Notes: generated from the letters alone by a model not told the origin. A DNA stretch of 64,000 nucleotides from JAHFUA01 sp963808725 (GCA_963808725.1 CAWEGO010000001.1:1-64000), one strand, 5' to 3'. Shown: positions 1-8,057, numbered from the stretch's first letter. Numbers and translations are program-made.

Positions 1-2
1 TG

Positions 3-977
3 CGCGACGCGGGCAACCTCTGCGAGTACGCCTTTGCGCTGGGCGCGCTGTCACACTATGCCGCCGACAATGAAGGCCATCGGCTGGCGGTGAATCTGGC
101 CGTCCCGCTGCTTTATCCCAAGCTTGAAAAGAAATATGGCAAGGTGATGACGTACGAGGAGAACCCGGCGGCGCACCTGAAGACGGAATTTGGGTTCGAC
201 GTAGTGGAAGTTGCGCAAGGACGCTTCGCCCCGGATGCGTACCACGAGTTCATCGGATTCGAAGTCGCCCAACCGCTTCTGGACCGCGCCTTTCGTGAAA
301 CCTACGGGCTGGAGCTGTCCTCGTTGCTGGTTAACGAGCAACGCGCCATCGAGTCGTACCGCCACGTTATCAGTTCCATCGTACCCAAGGCGACCCGGGT
401 GGCGTGGGCGCTCAAGAAGGATCAGATCCAGCGCGATACTCCCGGCATGACCCGCAAGCGGTTCCTCTACAACCTCTCGCGCGCCAGCTACGAGAAAAAC
501 TGGGGCAAGGATTATCGTGGGCCGACTGTGGGAGATAAGCTGCTCGCCTTTCTGTTTCGGCTGATCCCGAAAATCGGCCCGCTGAAAGCTCTTGCCTTGC
601 GAGCTCCCACGCCGCAGACTGAGCAACTCTTTGAGCAGAGCTTTAATGCGACCCTGGCCGACTACCGCCGCTTGTTGTCCGATTACGATAACGGGCGGTT
701 GGTCTTGATCAACGACAATTTCGATGTGGGTGCGGTGAGCGCGCCTGGACAGTACCATCTGGCCGACACCACCTACGCCGCGCTGCTGGACCGCCTAGCC
801 CGGCAAAATTTCACGGGAATGTCTGCCGAGCTGCGAGCGGAGCTGCTGAGGTTTTACAGCGATCCAGCCGCGCCTAACACGACCAGGAAAGACCACAAAG
901 CCTGGGAGAGAGTCCAAGACGAAGTTCAGCGTTTGCAGGCTGCGCAGCCGCCGAGCAATGTTGCAGAGGCGCCTTAG
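3..977 (+). CDS. zinc-dependent phospholipase C-family protein, 5' truncated
   Basis: The reading frame is open from the window edge, so the N-terminus is missing and about 324 residues are visible. Near its start it reads LSHYAADNEGHRLAVN, which resembles the HY-x-D-x-x-GH metal-ligand segment of the zinc-dependent phospholipase C (S1/P1-like) fold. The rest is mostly helical with a charged tail ending about 17 bases before the next long frame. Such proteins are usually exported hydrolases, but the signal peptide would lie outside the window. Substrate is unknown. The family call rests on one motif plus the general helical character. Confidence 0.6.
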   Translation, partial: RDAGNLCEYAFALGALSHYAADNEGHRLAVNLAVPLLYPKLEKKYGKVMTYEENPAAHLKTEFGFDVVEVAQGRFAPDAYHEFIGFEVAQPLLDRAFRETYGLELSSLLVNEQRAIESYRHVISSIVPKATRVAWALKKDQIQRDTPGMTRKRFLYNLSRASYEKNWGKDYRGPTVGDKLLAFLFRLIPKIGPLKALALRAPTPQTEQLFEQSFNATLADYRRLLSDYDNGRLVLINDNFDVGAVSAPGQYHLADTTYAALLDRLARQNFTGMSAELRAELLRFYSDPAAPNTTRKDHKAWERVQDEVQRLQAAQPPSNVAEAP

Positions 978-1068
978 GAAGCCGAACTCTTAGTTGCCTG
1001 ATACCCCGTTAGTTCAGGGGCGAACGGGACGGGCGTGCCTGGCGGCAACTGTGGTATTTACCGGGCAT

Positions 1069-2970
1069 ATGCGCCGTCTCATCTTTTTGTTCCTGCTGCT
1101 GTTGCCAGCCTGCTTGCGAGCCCAGCGCGTGGGCGAGCGCATCCTCTCGTTCCACAGCGATATCAACGTGTATGGGGACAGTTCGATGGTGGTGCGCGAA
1201 ACCATCGTAGTCAACGCCGGAAGCCGCATCCGGCACGGCATCTACCGTGATTTCCCCACCCGCTACCAGGACCGCTGGGGGAATCGAGTGATCGTGGATT
1301 TCGACGTGCTCGCGGTGGAGCGTGACGGGCAGCCCGAAAGCTGGCGCTCGGAACCGCAGGATAACGGGGTGCGGTTGTATTTCGGCAGCAAGAATCAACT
1401 GGTGGCTCCCGGCCGGCACGAATACGCTTTCACCTATCAGACCCGGCGGCAGCTCGGATTCTTCGCCGATCATGACGAACTCTACTGGAACGTGACCGGC
1501 AACGGCTGGATTTTCCCCATCGACCTGGTCTCGGCCACAGTGACGCTGCCCGCCGGCATCCCCCAGGACAAGATCGAAGTCACCGGCTACACCGGCCGTC
1601 AGGGTTCGCGGGAACAGGCGCTGCGTAGCTCGGTCGAGCCAGGACCGCAGGCCACCTTCGAGGCTGCGCGTAGGCTGGGCGCGGGCGAAGGGCTGACGAT
1701 CGTGGTTGGCTGGCCGAAAGGCTTCGTCACCGAACCCACTGCCTCTGAACGGCTCGGCTACGTGCTCAACGACAACCGCAGCCTGCTGGTTGGGATCGCC
1801 GGCGTTCTCGTGCTGCTTGTCTATTACCTGGCGGTGTGGTTCCGTGTGGGCCGCGACCCGCAGCGTGGCGTCATCATGCCGCGCTACGAGCCGCCCGCGG
1901 GCTTGTCGCCGGCGGGCATGCGTTACCTGGTGAAGATGGGTTTCGACAATACGGTAGCCGCGGCGGCGATGCTGGACATGGCCGTGAAGAAGTACATCAC
2001 CATCGGCAAGAGCGATAAGGTTTACACGCTGACCCGCGCTGCCGGCGAGAAGATCGTCCTGACCCCCGAGGAGCGCCTGCTCGCCGACAAGCTGCTCGGC
2101 TCCGACAAAAGCCTGGAACTGAGCCCGGCGCATCACACGCGCGTGCAGAGCGCCATCACCGCCCTGAAGACTTCGCTCAAGACCAGCGAAGAGAAGATTT
2201 ATTTCCTGACCAATAGCCGCTACCTATTGTCCGGGATGATTTTCTCCGCGCTCCTGATCGCGGCCACCGTCCTGCTGGCGCCATCAAAAGGGGCGATGGC
2301 GCAGGGCGGATTTTTGGCCGTCTGGCTCACGGCATGGAGCTTCGGAGTGGTCATGCTGCTGCTCAGGGTGGTGGCGTCGTGGAAAGCCGCTTTCTCGGAG
2401 GGTAGTGGTGCAGCCGCCAAGGGTGGCGCCCTCTTTCTGACACTCTTCTGTATTCCGTTTCTGGCGGGCGAAGTGTTCGGAATCTACATGCTGGGGCGCA
2501 CCACCGGGCTCAGCACCGTCGGCCTGTTGGCGCTCGTCGTGTTCCTCAACGTGCTCTTCCATTACTTGCTGAAAGCGCCGACGCACGCCGGCAGGATTCT
2601 TCTGGATCAAGTGGAGGGCTTCAAGATGTTTCTGGGAGCGGTCGATAAAGATCGTCTGGCTGCCCTGGCCGCCACCGAGCAGACTCCTGCCGTGTTTGAA
2701 AAGTATCTTCCTTATGCTGTCGCGCTCGGAGTCGAGAAGGCGTGGGCCGCTCGCTTCGCCGATGTTCTGGAGCGCGCGAAGTATTCGCCCGCGTGGTGCT
2801 CGGATGGGTCGTGGACCGGCATGAACGTGGGCGTAATGGCCGCATCGCTCAGCAACTCGATGTCGAGCGCGATCGCGTCGTCAGCCAGTTCGCCGGGCAG
2901 CAGCTCGGGATTCGGTGGCGGAGGCTCCTCGGGCGGCGGTGGTGGCGGAGGCGGGGGTGGCGGGTGGTAA
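1069..2970 (+). CDS. DUF2207 domain membrane protein with glycine-rich tail
   Basis: A 633-residue protein. I chose the ATG at 1069 because it begins with a clean signal peptide (MRRLIFLFLLLLPACLRA), while an upstream in-frame start only adds non-conserved residues. Residues about 20-240 form the extracytoplasmic DUF2207 domain (GIYRDFPTRYQDRWGNRV). A transmembrane helix follows near 245-265 (LLVGIAGVLVLLVYYLAVWF), then a cytoplasmic part and two to three more helices near 390-510. The C-terminus is Ser/Gly-rich and ends in a long Gly run before Trp, typical of DUF2207 proteins. Function is unknown in the family; a role at the envelope is inferred. Confidence 0.85.
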   Translation: MRRLIFLFLLLLPACLRAQRVGERILSFHSDINVYGDSSMVVRETIVVNAGSRIRHGIYRDFPTRYQDRWGNRVIVDFDVLAVERDGQPESWRSEPQDNGVRLYFGSKNQLVAPGRHEYAFTYQTRRQLGFFADHDELYWNVTGNGWIFPIDLVSATVTLPAGIPQDKIEVTGYTGRQGSREQALRSSVEPGPQATFEAARRLGAGEGLTIVVGWPKGFVTEPTASERLGYVLNDNRSLLVGIAGVLVLLVYYLAVWFRVGRDPQRGVIMPRYEPPAGLSPAGMRYLVKMGFDNTVAAAAMLDMAVKKYITIGKSDKVYTLTRAAGEKIVLTPEERLLADKLLGSDKSLELSPAHHTRVQSAITALKTSLKTSEEKIYFLTNSRYLLSGMIFSALLIAATVLLAPSKGAMAQGGFLAVWLTAWSFGVVMLLLRVVASWKAAFSEGSGAAAKGGALFLTLFCIPFLAGEVFGIYMLGRTTGLSTVGLLALVVFLNVLFHYLLKAPTHAGRILLDQVEGFKMFLGAVDKDRLAALAATEQTPAVFEKYLPYAVALGVEKAWAARFADVLERAKYSPAWCSDGSWTGMNVGVMAASLSNSMSSAIASSASSPGSSSGFGGGGSSGGGGGGGGGGGW

Positions 2971-3037
2971 GGACATCGCCTTCACAGTTGCTACCCCTCC
3001 GCCAGGTGAACGGGCACGCGTACAATCCCGGCGATGA

Positions 3038-4048
3038 CTATGTTCTTAGCGGTATTCCGACCATACCAGCCAGGCGCTGCCGAAAATCCTCCCAGTCCCT
3101 CCCGTTGCGGGCAAGCACCTCGGTGATATCGAACCAGTGATTCGTGGTTGGGGATTCGCTCTGAAGTTTGCGCAGGTCCAATCCTCGCTTGAAAATTACC
3201 GTCCAAAATTCTGGGAAGCCGGAATTTCTGGCCTTCTGGTGAGACTTCTCGGCCTCGCCAGCACGGTTGTGTGCGTTGCTAACATCCGTCCCTCCCTTTA
3301 CCTCGATGGCGACCTTGTGATGCACACGTTCGCCCATCGACTCTTGAATAGACACGTCGGGATCGTGCGAGAGGCTGATGAGCACTGTGCGGCCGGCCGA
3401 ATTTCTCACCTTCAGCCTGCTCTCGGTCTTTTCGACCACGAATCTTTTGACGATTTCCGCGATCACCAGGAACACGTCCCTCATGGCTTTTTTCCCAATC
3501 AGGGTGTTGTTTGACCCTTGCAGTTGGGACCCATAGGTCAGCAGCGGAAGTTCCCGGACGTCCCGCCCACTGATTTTCGGTATTTGCGCAACCAATCCAG
3601 CTAAAGACTTCGCCATCGCCCTGCAAAATTCAGGCAAATGCGTTTTCTGGCCTTCTGTGATGATGTCGCTTTCTTCCATACCCTTGAAGCGGCCCATCCC
3701 CGTGGCGCCCTTGTAGAAACTCTTTTGTGGCGCCCCGAGCAGGAGCCGGTAGTAGCCGACGAGCGATGGTTTTTGTTCAAGCACAGCCGGAACAGGGAAG
3801 ACAAACTCGTCGCGCAGTCCTGCTGCCGCCAGAACCCTTTGGGCATCCTGGGGCACGTATTTCCCAATCTGTTCCTTCACGATTTTTTGCGGTACCTGCG
3901 CAAGAGCCTCAGAGAGAGCGTCCATGAACCACTGCTTACGCGCAGCGACCAGCAACTGATAAAACTGCACTTGCCGCGCAGGGCCTGGCGGGTTCAGGGT
4001 GACCTTGGTAGCATTTGCGGGAGCTTTGGTGGGCATCGCTTTAGTCAC
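3038..4048 (-). CDS. type II restriction endonuclease, XcyI-like family
   Basis: A 336-residue protein whose layout matches the XcyI-type restriction endonuclease family: GYYRLLLG near 98-105, TGMGRFKGMEE near 116-126, then a PD-(D/E)xK core with DPD at 229-231 and EVK at 249-251 inside HHKVAIEVKGGTDVSN. Characterised family members cut CCCGGG. The same specificity here is only a prediction. It lies 12 bases downstream of the methyltransferase on the same strand, so the two probably share a transcript in which protection is translated first. Alternative start at residue 5 (MPTKAP). Confidence 0.85.
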   Translation of the reverse strand: MTKAMPTKAPANATKVTLNPPGPARQVQFYQLLVAARKQWFMDALSEALAQVPQKIVKEQIGKYVPQDAQRVLAAAGLRDEFVFPVPAVLEQKPSLVGYYRLLLGAPQKSFYKGATGMGRFKGMEESDIITEGQKTHLPEFCRAMAKSLAGLVAQIPKISGRDVRELPLLTYGSQLQGSNNTLIGKKAMRDVFLVIAEIVKRFVVEKTESRLKVRNSAGRTVLISLSHDPDVSIQESMGERVHHKVAIEVKGGTDVSNAHNRAGEAEKSHQKARNSGFPEFWTVIFKRGLDLRKLQSESPTTNHWFDITEVLARNGRDWEDFRQRLAGMVGIPLRT

Positions 4049-4060
4049 GATCTCGCGGTG

Positions 4061-4795
4061 CTATTCGCACTTCTTGGATTTGCGAAAGATAAGCCAATAG
4101 CAGTGCTGGCGTCGGCTGTGGTGAGCTGTCTTCCACTTGGGGTCAATGATCGGGCCTTTACGTACCTTAACGATGCAGTCACAGGCCAGAAAACCCACTT
4201 CGTGGGCAGCATTTATCAACTCAATGTGCGCCCACTGGTACCGGTGATGGTGGACGTAATCCGTTATCTTGCAAAACAACACCCCTTCATCCGCCAGAAC
4301 CCGGAATGCTTCGCGGAGAAACGGAGGGAATGTGTGCGTGAACGTGTAGTGGTTCTCCTTGAATGAGCGGAGTACCAAGCCGAAACGGGTATTGAAATCT
4401 TTCTCGTTGTCCCGGCCCTGATTCGGAATGTGGGGAGGGTCATAAACAACGGCATCGAACAGTCCATCCCGAAAGGGCATTTGCGTGTTGTCAGCCACCA
4501 AGGCAGGCCGGTGGCGTGGATCAACATCGATTCCGATCACCGGTCGCTTGCTACCCCTCCAAAACCGGCCTCCGTTCACAGTGGCATCCAGGATTTTCCG
4601 GGGCTTCTTTCGCGGGTAAAAATCGAGCAGCTGCTCCAAGAGCTCCGCATCCTCACCATGCCAAACGGACGCCAGCGGCGAGTATTCAACGACATTCGCC
4701 AAGCTCGTTTGCTTCTGCTTAGCAGGGCGCGGGGGGGGCTGCACGACGGTTACCATGAATGCTTCCTTCTTACACTCTGGCATCTCGTGCCGCAA
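4061..4795 (-). CDS. DNA methyltransferase of the type II R-M pair
   Basis: A 244-residue class I SAM-dependent methyltransferase. ILDATVNGGRFW at about 68-79 occupies the SAM-binding motif I position, GIDVDP follows at 88-93, and DPPH at 119-122 is the catalytic motif IV of amino-methyltransferases (N4-cytosine or N6-adenine). Because its partner is XcyI-like, N4-cytosine methylation of a CCCGGG-type site is the best guess. The first 14 residues are poorly constrained, and Met14 (position 4756) is a credible alternative start. The gene begins 58 bases after lexA ends, on the same strand, so read-through from lexA is possible. Confidence 0.85.
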   Translation of the reverse strand: MRHEMPECKKEAFMVTVVQPPPRPAKQKQTSLANVVEYSPLASVWHGEDAELLEQLLDFYPRKKPRKILDATVNGGRFWRGSKRPVIGIDVDPRHRPALVADNTQMPFRDGLFDAVVYDPPHIPNQGRDNEKDFNTRFGLVLRSFKENHYTFTHTFPPFLREAFRVLADEGVLFCKITDYVHHHRYQWAHIELINAAHEVGFLACDCIVKVRKGPIIDPKWKTAHHSRRQHCYWLIFRKSKKCE

Positions 4796-4853
4796 CGATG
4801 ATTTGCGGCTGGCTTGTGGAAAAATCCGTGATTGAGCCCGTTCCCAGCGGTGC

Positions 4854-5480
4854 TCAATACTTCCTCAGCACCCCGATCACCCTGCCCTGCACCTGCACGG
4901 CAGCGGCGGACACGATGACCGGCTGCATGGCGGCGTTCGAGGGCTGCAGGCGCACCTTGTCACCTTCCTTGTAGATGCGCTTGAGGGTGGATTCCATGCC
5001 ATCCACCAGCGCCGCCACGATCTCGCCATTGCGCACGGCGCTGGTCTTCTCTACCAGGATGTAGTCGCCGTCGAGGATGGCTTCATCCTGCATGGAGTCG
5101 CCTTTCACCTGGAGCACGAAGACCTCTTTCGAGCGAGTGAAGTCGGCAAGAGAGATGGTTTCCGGATTCTGCAGCGCTTCCACCGGACGCCCGGCAGCAA
5201 TGCGTCCCATCAGCGGCAACTCCATGGCCGCGCTCGCTGCCACTTCCATCGACTTCTTCAGCGCGCCCCGCGGCGGAAGCACGTCGATGGAGCGGCTGCG
5301 GTTGTAGTCGCGCCTGAGCAGCCCCTTTTTCTCCAGGTTGGTGATGTGCTTGTGCACCGTCGCCAGCGAGCTCAGGTCGGTGCCCTCGCCGATTTCTTCG
5401 AACGACGGAGAATAGCCGCGCTCGGCTACAAATTGGGCGATGAAGTCGTAAATCTCGCGCTGCCGTTTGGTGATCGCCAT
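4854..5480 (-). CDS. lexA: LexA repressor / autopeptidase
   Basis: A 208-residue LexA. The N-terminal winged helix is at 1-65 (MAITKRQREIYDFI, then SSLATVHKHITNLEKKG as recognition region). The self-cleavage bond Ala96-Gly97 lies in GRIAAGRP. The catalytic Ser129 is in VKGDSMQDE and Lys167 in MESTLKRIY. It represses the SOS regulon and cleaves itself when RecA is activated. A promoter with an embedded 9-bp direct repeat lies just upstream, so autoregulation is likely. Downstream on the same strand are the two R-M genes. A transposon is inserted directly upstream of its -35 box. Confidence 0.97.
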   Translation of the reverse strand: MAITKRQREIYDFIAQFVAERGYSPSFEEIGEGTDLSSLATVHKHITNLEKKGLLRRDYNRSRSIDVLPPRGALKKSMEVAASAAMELPLMGRIAAGRPVEALQNPETISLADFTRSKEVFVLQVKGDSMQDEAILDGDYILVEKTSAVRNGEIVAALVDGMESTLKRIYKEGDKVRLQPSNAAMQPVIVSAAAVQVQGRVIGVLRKY

Positions 5481-5489
5481 ATCGCCCGA

Positions 5490-5518
5490 AGTATGGGCGA
5501 ATGTAAGGCGAATGTCAA
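5490..5518 (-). promoter_or_regulatory. lexA promoter, probably leaderless transcript
   Basis: Read on the minus strand: TTGACA (5518-5513), a 17-base spacer, CATACT (5495-5490). The predicted transcription start falls about three bases before the lexA ATG at 5480, so the mRNA would have almost no 5' leader. The -35 box abuts the target duplication of the inserted transposon. Confidence 0.7.
5496..5515 (-). promoter_or_regulatory. candidate LexA operator (9-bp direct repeat)
   Basis: On the minus strand ACATTCGCC occurs twice (5515-5507 and 5504-5496) with an 11-base period, filling the spacer between -35 and -10. The core can be written ATTC-N7-ATTC, formally like the GTTC-N7-GTTC direct-repeat LexA boxes of Alphaproteobacteria. 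That LexA binds here is inference. Confidence 0.55.
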
Positions 5519-5550
5519 GGATCAGGGTAAGTATCCCCCGACGGTAGGTA
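5518..5550 (+). repeat. Tn-A left target duplication and terminal inverted repeat
   Basis: AGGATCAG (5518-5525) followed by the left terminal repeat starting GGTAAGTATCCCCC at 5526. The first 25 bases match the inverted right end at 21 positions. Confidence 0.9.
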
Positions 5551-5556
5551 TATAAT
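5551..5556 (+). promoter_or_regulatory. -10 box for the protease passenger
   Basis: A perfect TATAAT just inside the left end of Tn-A. The -35 region would fall within the terminal repeat (around 5528-5533) and matches consensus poorly. Transcription from here would begin near 5563, upstream of the chosen GTG start at 5627 and downstream of the ATG at 5555. This argues against the longer start. Confidence 0.45.
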
Positions 5557-5626
5557 GGCCTCTTTAAAACGGTGGGTAACGCATGTCACGGCGAAGGGCA
5601 GCGTCTACCGTCTTTGGGAGGGGCCT

Positions 5627-6679
5627 GTGCCAAGGATTCCTAACTACATTGCGGACTGTTCCATTTACCTGTACGAGTCAGAGGAAGCGGCAGATAAAGG
5701 CAGTAATAGTGGCGGTTCAGGTTTCTTGGCTCATCGGCCTTCAGAAATCAGGGGCGGATATATACACCTATATGCAGTTACCAACAGACATGTGATAGAC
5801 GATGGATTCACAGTCCTGCGCCTCAACCGCAAAGAAGGCGGTACCGATAACATCACCACCAATCCTGAAGATTGGATTTCTCATCCGAGCGGCGATGATG
5901 TTGTTGTGTTCCCCATAGACCTGGGGGAAAGATTTAAGTGGTGGTCAGTGGGCACGCAGGCGTTTGTCACTCACGAAATCATCGAAACCTACAGGATCGG
6001 ATATGGAGACGAAGCCTTTTTGGTTGGCAGACTGGTCACACACGCGGGTCAGCAGAAAAACTCTCCGGTAATCCGTTTCGGCAATGTGGCTCTCATGGCT
6101 GAGCCGATCACCTATAAAAAACGACAACAGGAAGCATTCCTTGTGGAGTGTCGCTCGCTGAGCGGATTTAGCGGTTCGCCGGTCTTTGTGATGACCACGC
6201 AATTCTACAGTGGTGAAGATGTCAACAAGATACGCGCCGCGCGCACGCAAGAGTTGGGTTGGGAACGAGAGCAGACAGGAGAAGTACCCGAAGAGCTTTC
6301 CAATCCGCAAAGTAAGCCAGTCTTCATTGACGGAACTTTTGGCCCCTGGCTTCTGGGAATTGACTTCGGACATATTCCAATGTGGGAGCATGTTTACAAG
6401 AAGGACAAGAAGACGGAGACCGAGTTTCAAGTTCCGGCAAACACTGGCATTGCTGGAGTCATTCCTGCTTGGCGAATATTGGAGGTATTGAACGTGCCAA
6501 AACTGATGAAGCAGCGCGCTCGCGAGGATAGGAAGCTAAGGAAGCGCCTAGTACATGAGGAATCAGTTGTCCCCGACTCAGCCCAAGAGCGGGTATTTAC
6601 ACGACAGAAATTTGAGTTGGCTCTACAACAGGCTTCTCGGAAGTTGCCGTCTTCTCGATCTGATGAAGGAAAGAAGTGA
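5627..6679 (+). CDS. trypsin-like serine protease (transposon passenger)
   Basis: A 350-residue protein. I chose GTG 5627 because GGGAGGGG sits 4 bases upstream, the protein then opens with VPRIPNYIADCSIYLY, and the earlier ATG at 5555 lies inside the -10 box. A chymotrypsin-fold triad is visible: His55 in AVTNRHVID, Asp91 in SGDDVVVFP and Ser182 in GFSGSP. There is no signal peptide, so it probably acts in the cytoplasm. The charged C-terminus is read antisense to the transposase tail. Proteases of this type occur as effectors in some defence systems, but no partner gene is present, so its role is open. Confidence 0.85.
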   Translation: MPRIPNYIADCSIYLYESEEAADKGSNSGGSGFLAHRPSEIRGGYIHLYAVTNRHVIDDGFTVLRLNRKEGGTDNITTNPEDWISHPSGDDVVVFPIDLGERFKWWSVGTQAFVTHEIIETYRIGYGDEAFLVGRLVTHAGQQKNSPVIRFGNVALMAEPITYKKRQQEAFLVECRSLSGFSGSPVFVMTTQFYSGEDVNKIRAARTQELGWEREQTGEVPEELSNPQSKPVFIDGTFGPWLLGIDFGHIPMWEHVYKKDKKTETEFQVPANTGIAGVIPAWRILEVLNVPKLMKQRAREDRKLRKRLVHEESVVPDSAQERVFTRQKFELALQQASRKLPSSRSDEGKK

Positions 6680-7571
6680 ACATCGGCTTCATGTCGAAGC
6701 GCCGATTGTAACGGAAACTGTACTCGTTCAGGTACGACTGCAAGTAGTTGCGGCTAACTGCATGATAGACACCACCGATACCGCGCTTAATCAGGCTCCA
6801 GAAGCCTTCCACGGTGTTGGTGTGGATGTCCCCAACCACATAGACCCTCTCGCTGTGGTTGATGCGTTTGTGGTCGTAGCCACGGTTCATGTGGCTGATA
6901 CCGTGGTAGGCGTTCAGTTCATCGGTGAACACGGTCGTCTTAGGCAGGATGTGTTCCTTGACCATGCCAAGCAGAGTAGAGCCTTTCACGTCCGCAGCAA
7001 CCAGAGCGCGAACCCGTCCCTTGCGCTCGGCGATTCCGACTACAGGCGTTTTGACCTTATCCCCACGTCCCGGTCGGCCAGTTCCGCCCTTGCGGAGACC
7101 GCCGTAGTAGGTTTCGTCCATCTCTACGCCGTGGCTGCCCTTGCCTCCGAGCGGTCCATCGTTTTCGGCCAGCATAGAGCGAATCTGGCGGAACATGCGC
7201 CACGCGGTTTTGTAGGTGACACCAGTCTCGCGCTCAATTTGCTTGGCCGAGATGCCGCAGCGAGTGGAAGCCATCAGGTAGATTGCGTGGAACCACAGCC
7301 GCAGCGGTGTAGGCGACTTGTGAAAAATCGTGTTCGCCGTGGGATGAACGTGATGCCCGCAGTAGTCGCAGGAGTAGGATGGGCGAGATGCAACCCGGTG
7401 GTGCTTGGTCACCCGCTGGCAGTTCTGGCAGAGGATGCCGTCCGGGTACAGGTAATTCTTCAGCCATTCCAAACACGCGGCATCGTCGGGGAACATCCGC
7501 TCAAAATCTCCGACCGTAAACTTCGCCATCTTCGGCTTGGGGTTGCGGTACGTAACCTGTTTCGGAGTCAT
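6597..7571 (-). CDS. IS1595-family transposase (Tn-A)
   Basis: A 324-residue transposase starting at the ATG at 7571 (MTPKQVTYRNPKP), preceded by AAGGTAGGT. It has an N-terminal zinc ribbon (CQNC...CDYCGHH) and a helix-turn-helix region (ISAKQIERETGVTYKTAWRMF). The DDE-type catalytic core shows EMDETYYGG, FTDELNAYHG and the IS1595-typical HTNTVEGFWSLIKRGIGG. It looks intact, so the element may be active. Its C-terminal coding region overlaps the protease gene tail-to-tail. Confidence 0.92.
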   Translation of the reverse strand: MTPKQVTYRNPKPKMAKFTVGDFERMFPDDAACLEWLKNYLYPDGILCQNCQRVTKHHRVASRPSYSCDYCGHHVHPTANTIFHKSPTPLRLWFHAIYLMASTRCGISAKQIERETGVTYKTAWRMFRQIRSMLAENDGPLGGKGSHGVEMDETYYGGLRKGGTGRPGRGDKVKTPVVGIAERKGRVRALVAADVKGSTLLGMVKEHILPKTTVFTDELNAYHGISHMNRGYDHKRINHSERVYVVGDIHTNTVEGFWSLIKRGIGGVYHAVSRNYLQSYLNEYSFRYNRRFDMKPMFTSFLHQIEKTATSEKPVVEPTQISVV

Positions 7572-7594
7572 GCTTTTACCTACCTTCAAGTAAA

Positions 7595-7622
7595 AGCATA
7601 CCAGATTTGTACCTACTGTCAA
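7595..7622 (-). promoter_or_regulatory. transposase promoter, -35 inside the right terminal repeat
   Basis: Minus strand: TTGACA (7622-7617) lies in the inverted repeat, followed by a 16-base spacer and TATGCT (7600-7595). Expected start near 7588, 17 bases before the transposase ATG. The transposase would therefore be driven from its own end. Confidence 0.6.
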
Positions 7623-7642
7623 GGGATAATTACCAGGATCAG
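7610..7642 (-). repeat. Tn-A right terminal inverted repeat and target duplication
   Basis: Right end reads inward from 7634 as GGTAATTATCCCTTGACAG. AGGATCAG at 7635-7642 duplicates the left flank exactly. Confidence 0.9.
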
Positions 7643-7779
7643 TCGGCTCCTTCGACTAACTGGCGGATGGCAACCCAATGCTCCCCGCTATGCTCGTAGC
7701 CGGAGTCATAGGAATCGCGGAGCGGCTGGATTTCGGTATCGATCTGAGTGCGAGTTTCAATACTGATTTCGTGGCCCAT
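7639..7779 (-). CDS. small hypothetical protein (46 aa) next to the transposon
   Basis: ATG at 7779 is preceded on the minus strand by AAGGGGAGG at a good distance. The product is 46 residues (MGHEISIETRTQIDTEIQPL..., ending QLVEGAD), acidic and without a recognised domain. Its TGA (7641-7639) lies in the duplicated target AGGATCAG, so the stop survived the insertion. Before Tn-A arrived this stop lay 3 bases from the lexA -35 box, making it the gene directly upstream of lexA on the same strand. Real-gene status rests on the strong ribosome-binding site. Confidence 0.5.
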   Translation of the reverse strand: MGHEISIETRTQIDTEIQPLRDSYDSGYEHSGEHWVAIRQLVEGAD

Positions 7780-7913
7780 CGATCTGTCCTCCCCTTGGGA
7801 TCATCCACTGTGCGATCCGGCCTACGGTGCTCGCACCGCCAATACAAGTGAATGGATTATGAATTATTTGAATCGATTGCATAGATAACGATGCACCATC
7901 GGCGGGCCTCGTT

Positions 7914-8057
7914 TTAGAACCAGCCGCTGCGGTAAGCGATCCACCAGCTTGCGAGGGCGATGGGGATGGTGGCCACCAAACCCCAGAGCAGCGGCAGAGA
8001 GAAGTCCGCGATCAGCGAGAGCAGGATAAAGCTCGTCCAGAAGATTTTTCGTTCCAC
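7914..8057 (-). CDS. small two-helix membrane protein (47 aa)
   Basis: GTG at 8057 gives VERKIFWTSFILLSLIADF..., with two hydrophobic helices (about 5-20 and 23-40) and the ending WWIAYRSGWF. Longer in-frame starts only add Arg/Cys-rich residues that look non-coding. It resembles conserved small inner-membrane proteins of unknown function seen in Acidobacteriota; this is recall, not a search. It is divergent from the 850-residue protein, sharing a 220-base gap that holds a TATACT-like box (8106-8111, minus strand). Confidence 0.5.
   Translation of the reverse strand: MERKIFWTSFILLSLIADFSLPLLWGLVATIPIALASWWIAYRSGWF

Larger units (their letters stand above)
5526..7634. mobile_element. IS1595-family transposon with protease passenger (Tn-A)
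   Basis: A 2109-bp element. Its ends are imperfect inverted repeats: GGTAAGTATCCCCCGAC... at the left and GGTAATTATCCCTTGAC... read inward from the right, with 21 of 25 positions identical. It is flanked by a perfect 8-bp duplication AGGATCAG (5518-5525 and 7635-7642). An 8-bp duplication is the known size for IS1595. It holds a plus-strand protease gene and a convergent minus-strand transposase whose 3' ends overlap by 83 bases. The element sits between lexA and a 46-residue small gene. Confidence 0.9.

Noticed and set aside
1009..2136. Long antisense open frame opposite the DUF2207 gene, and similar long antisense frames opposite fusA, tuf and infB
   Set aside because: They are shadows expected in GC-rich coding DNA. 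They lack ribosome-binding sites and have His/Arg/Gln-rich composition without domains.
6591..6679. Protease truncated by an insertion sequence, because its end overlaps the transposase gene
   Set aside because: The paired inverted ends and the AGGATCAG duplication enclose both genes, so the overlap is an internal convergent arrangement and not an insertion scar.
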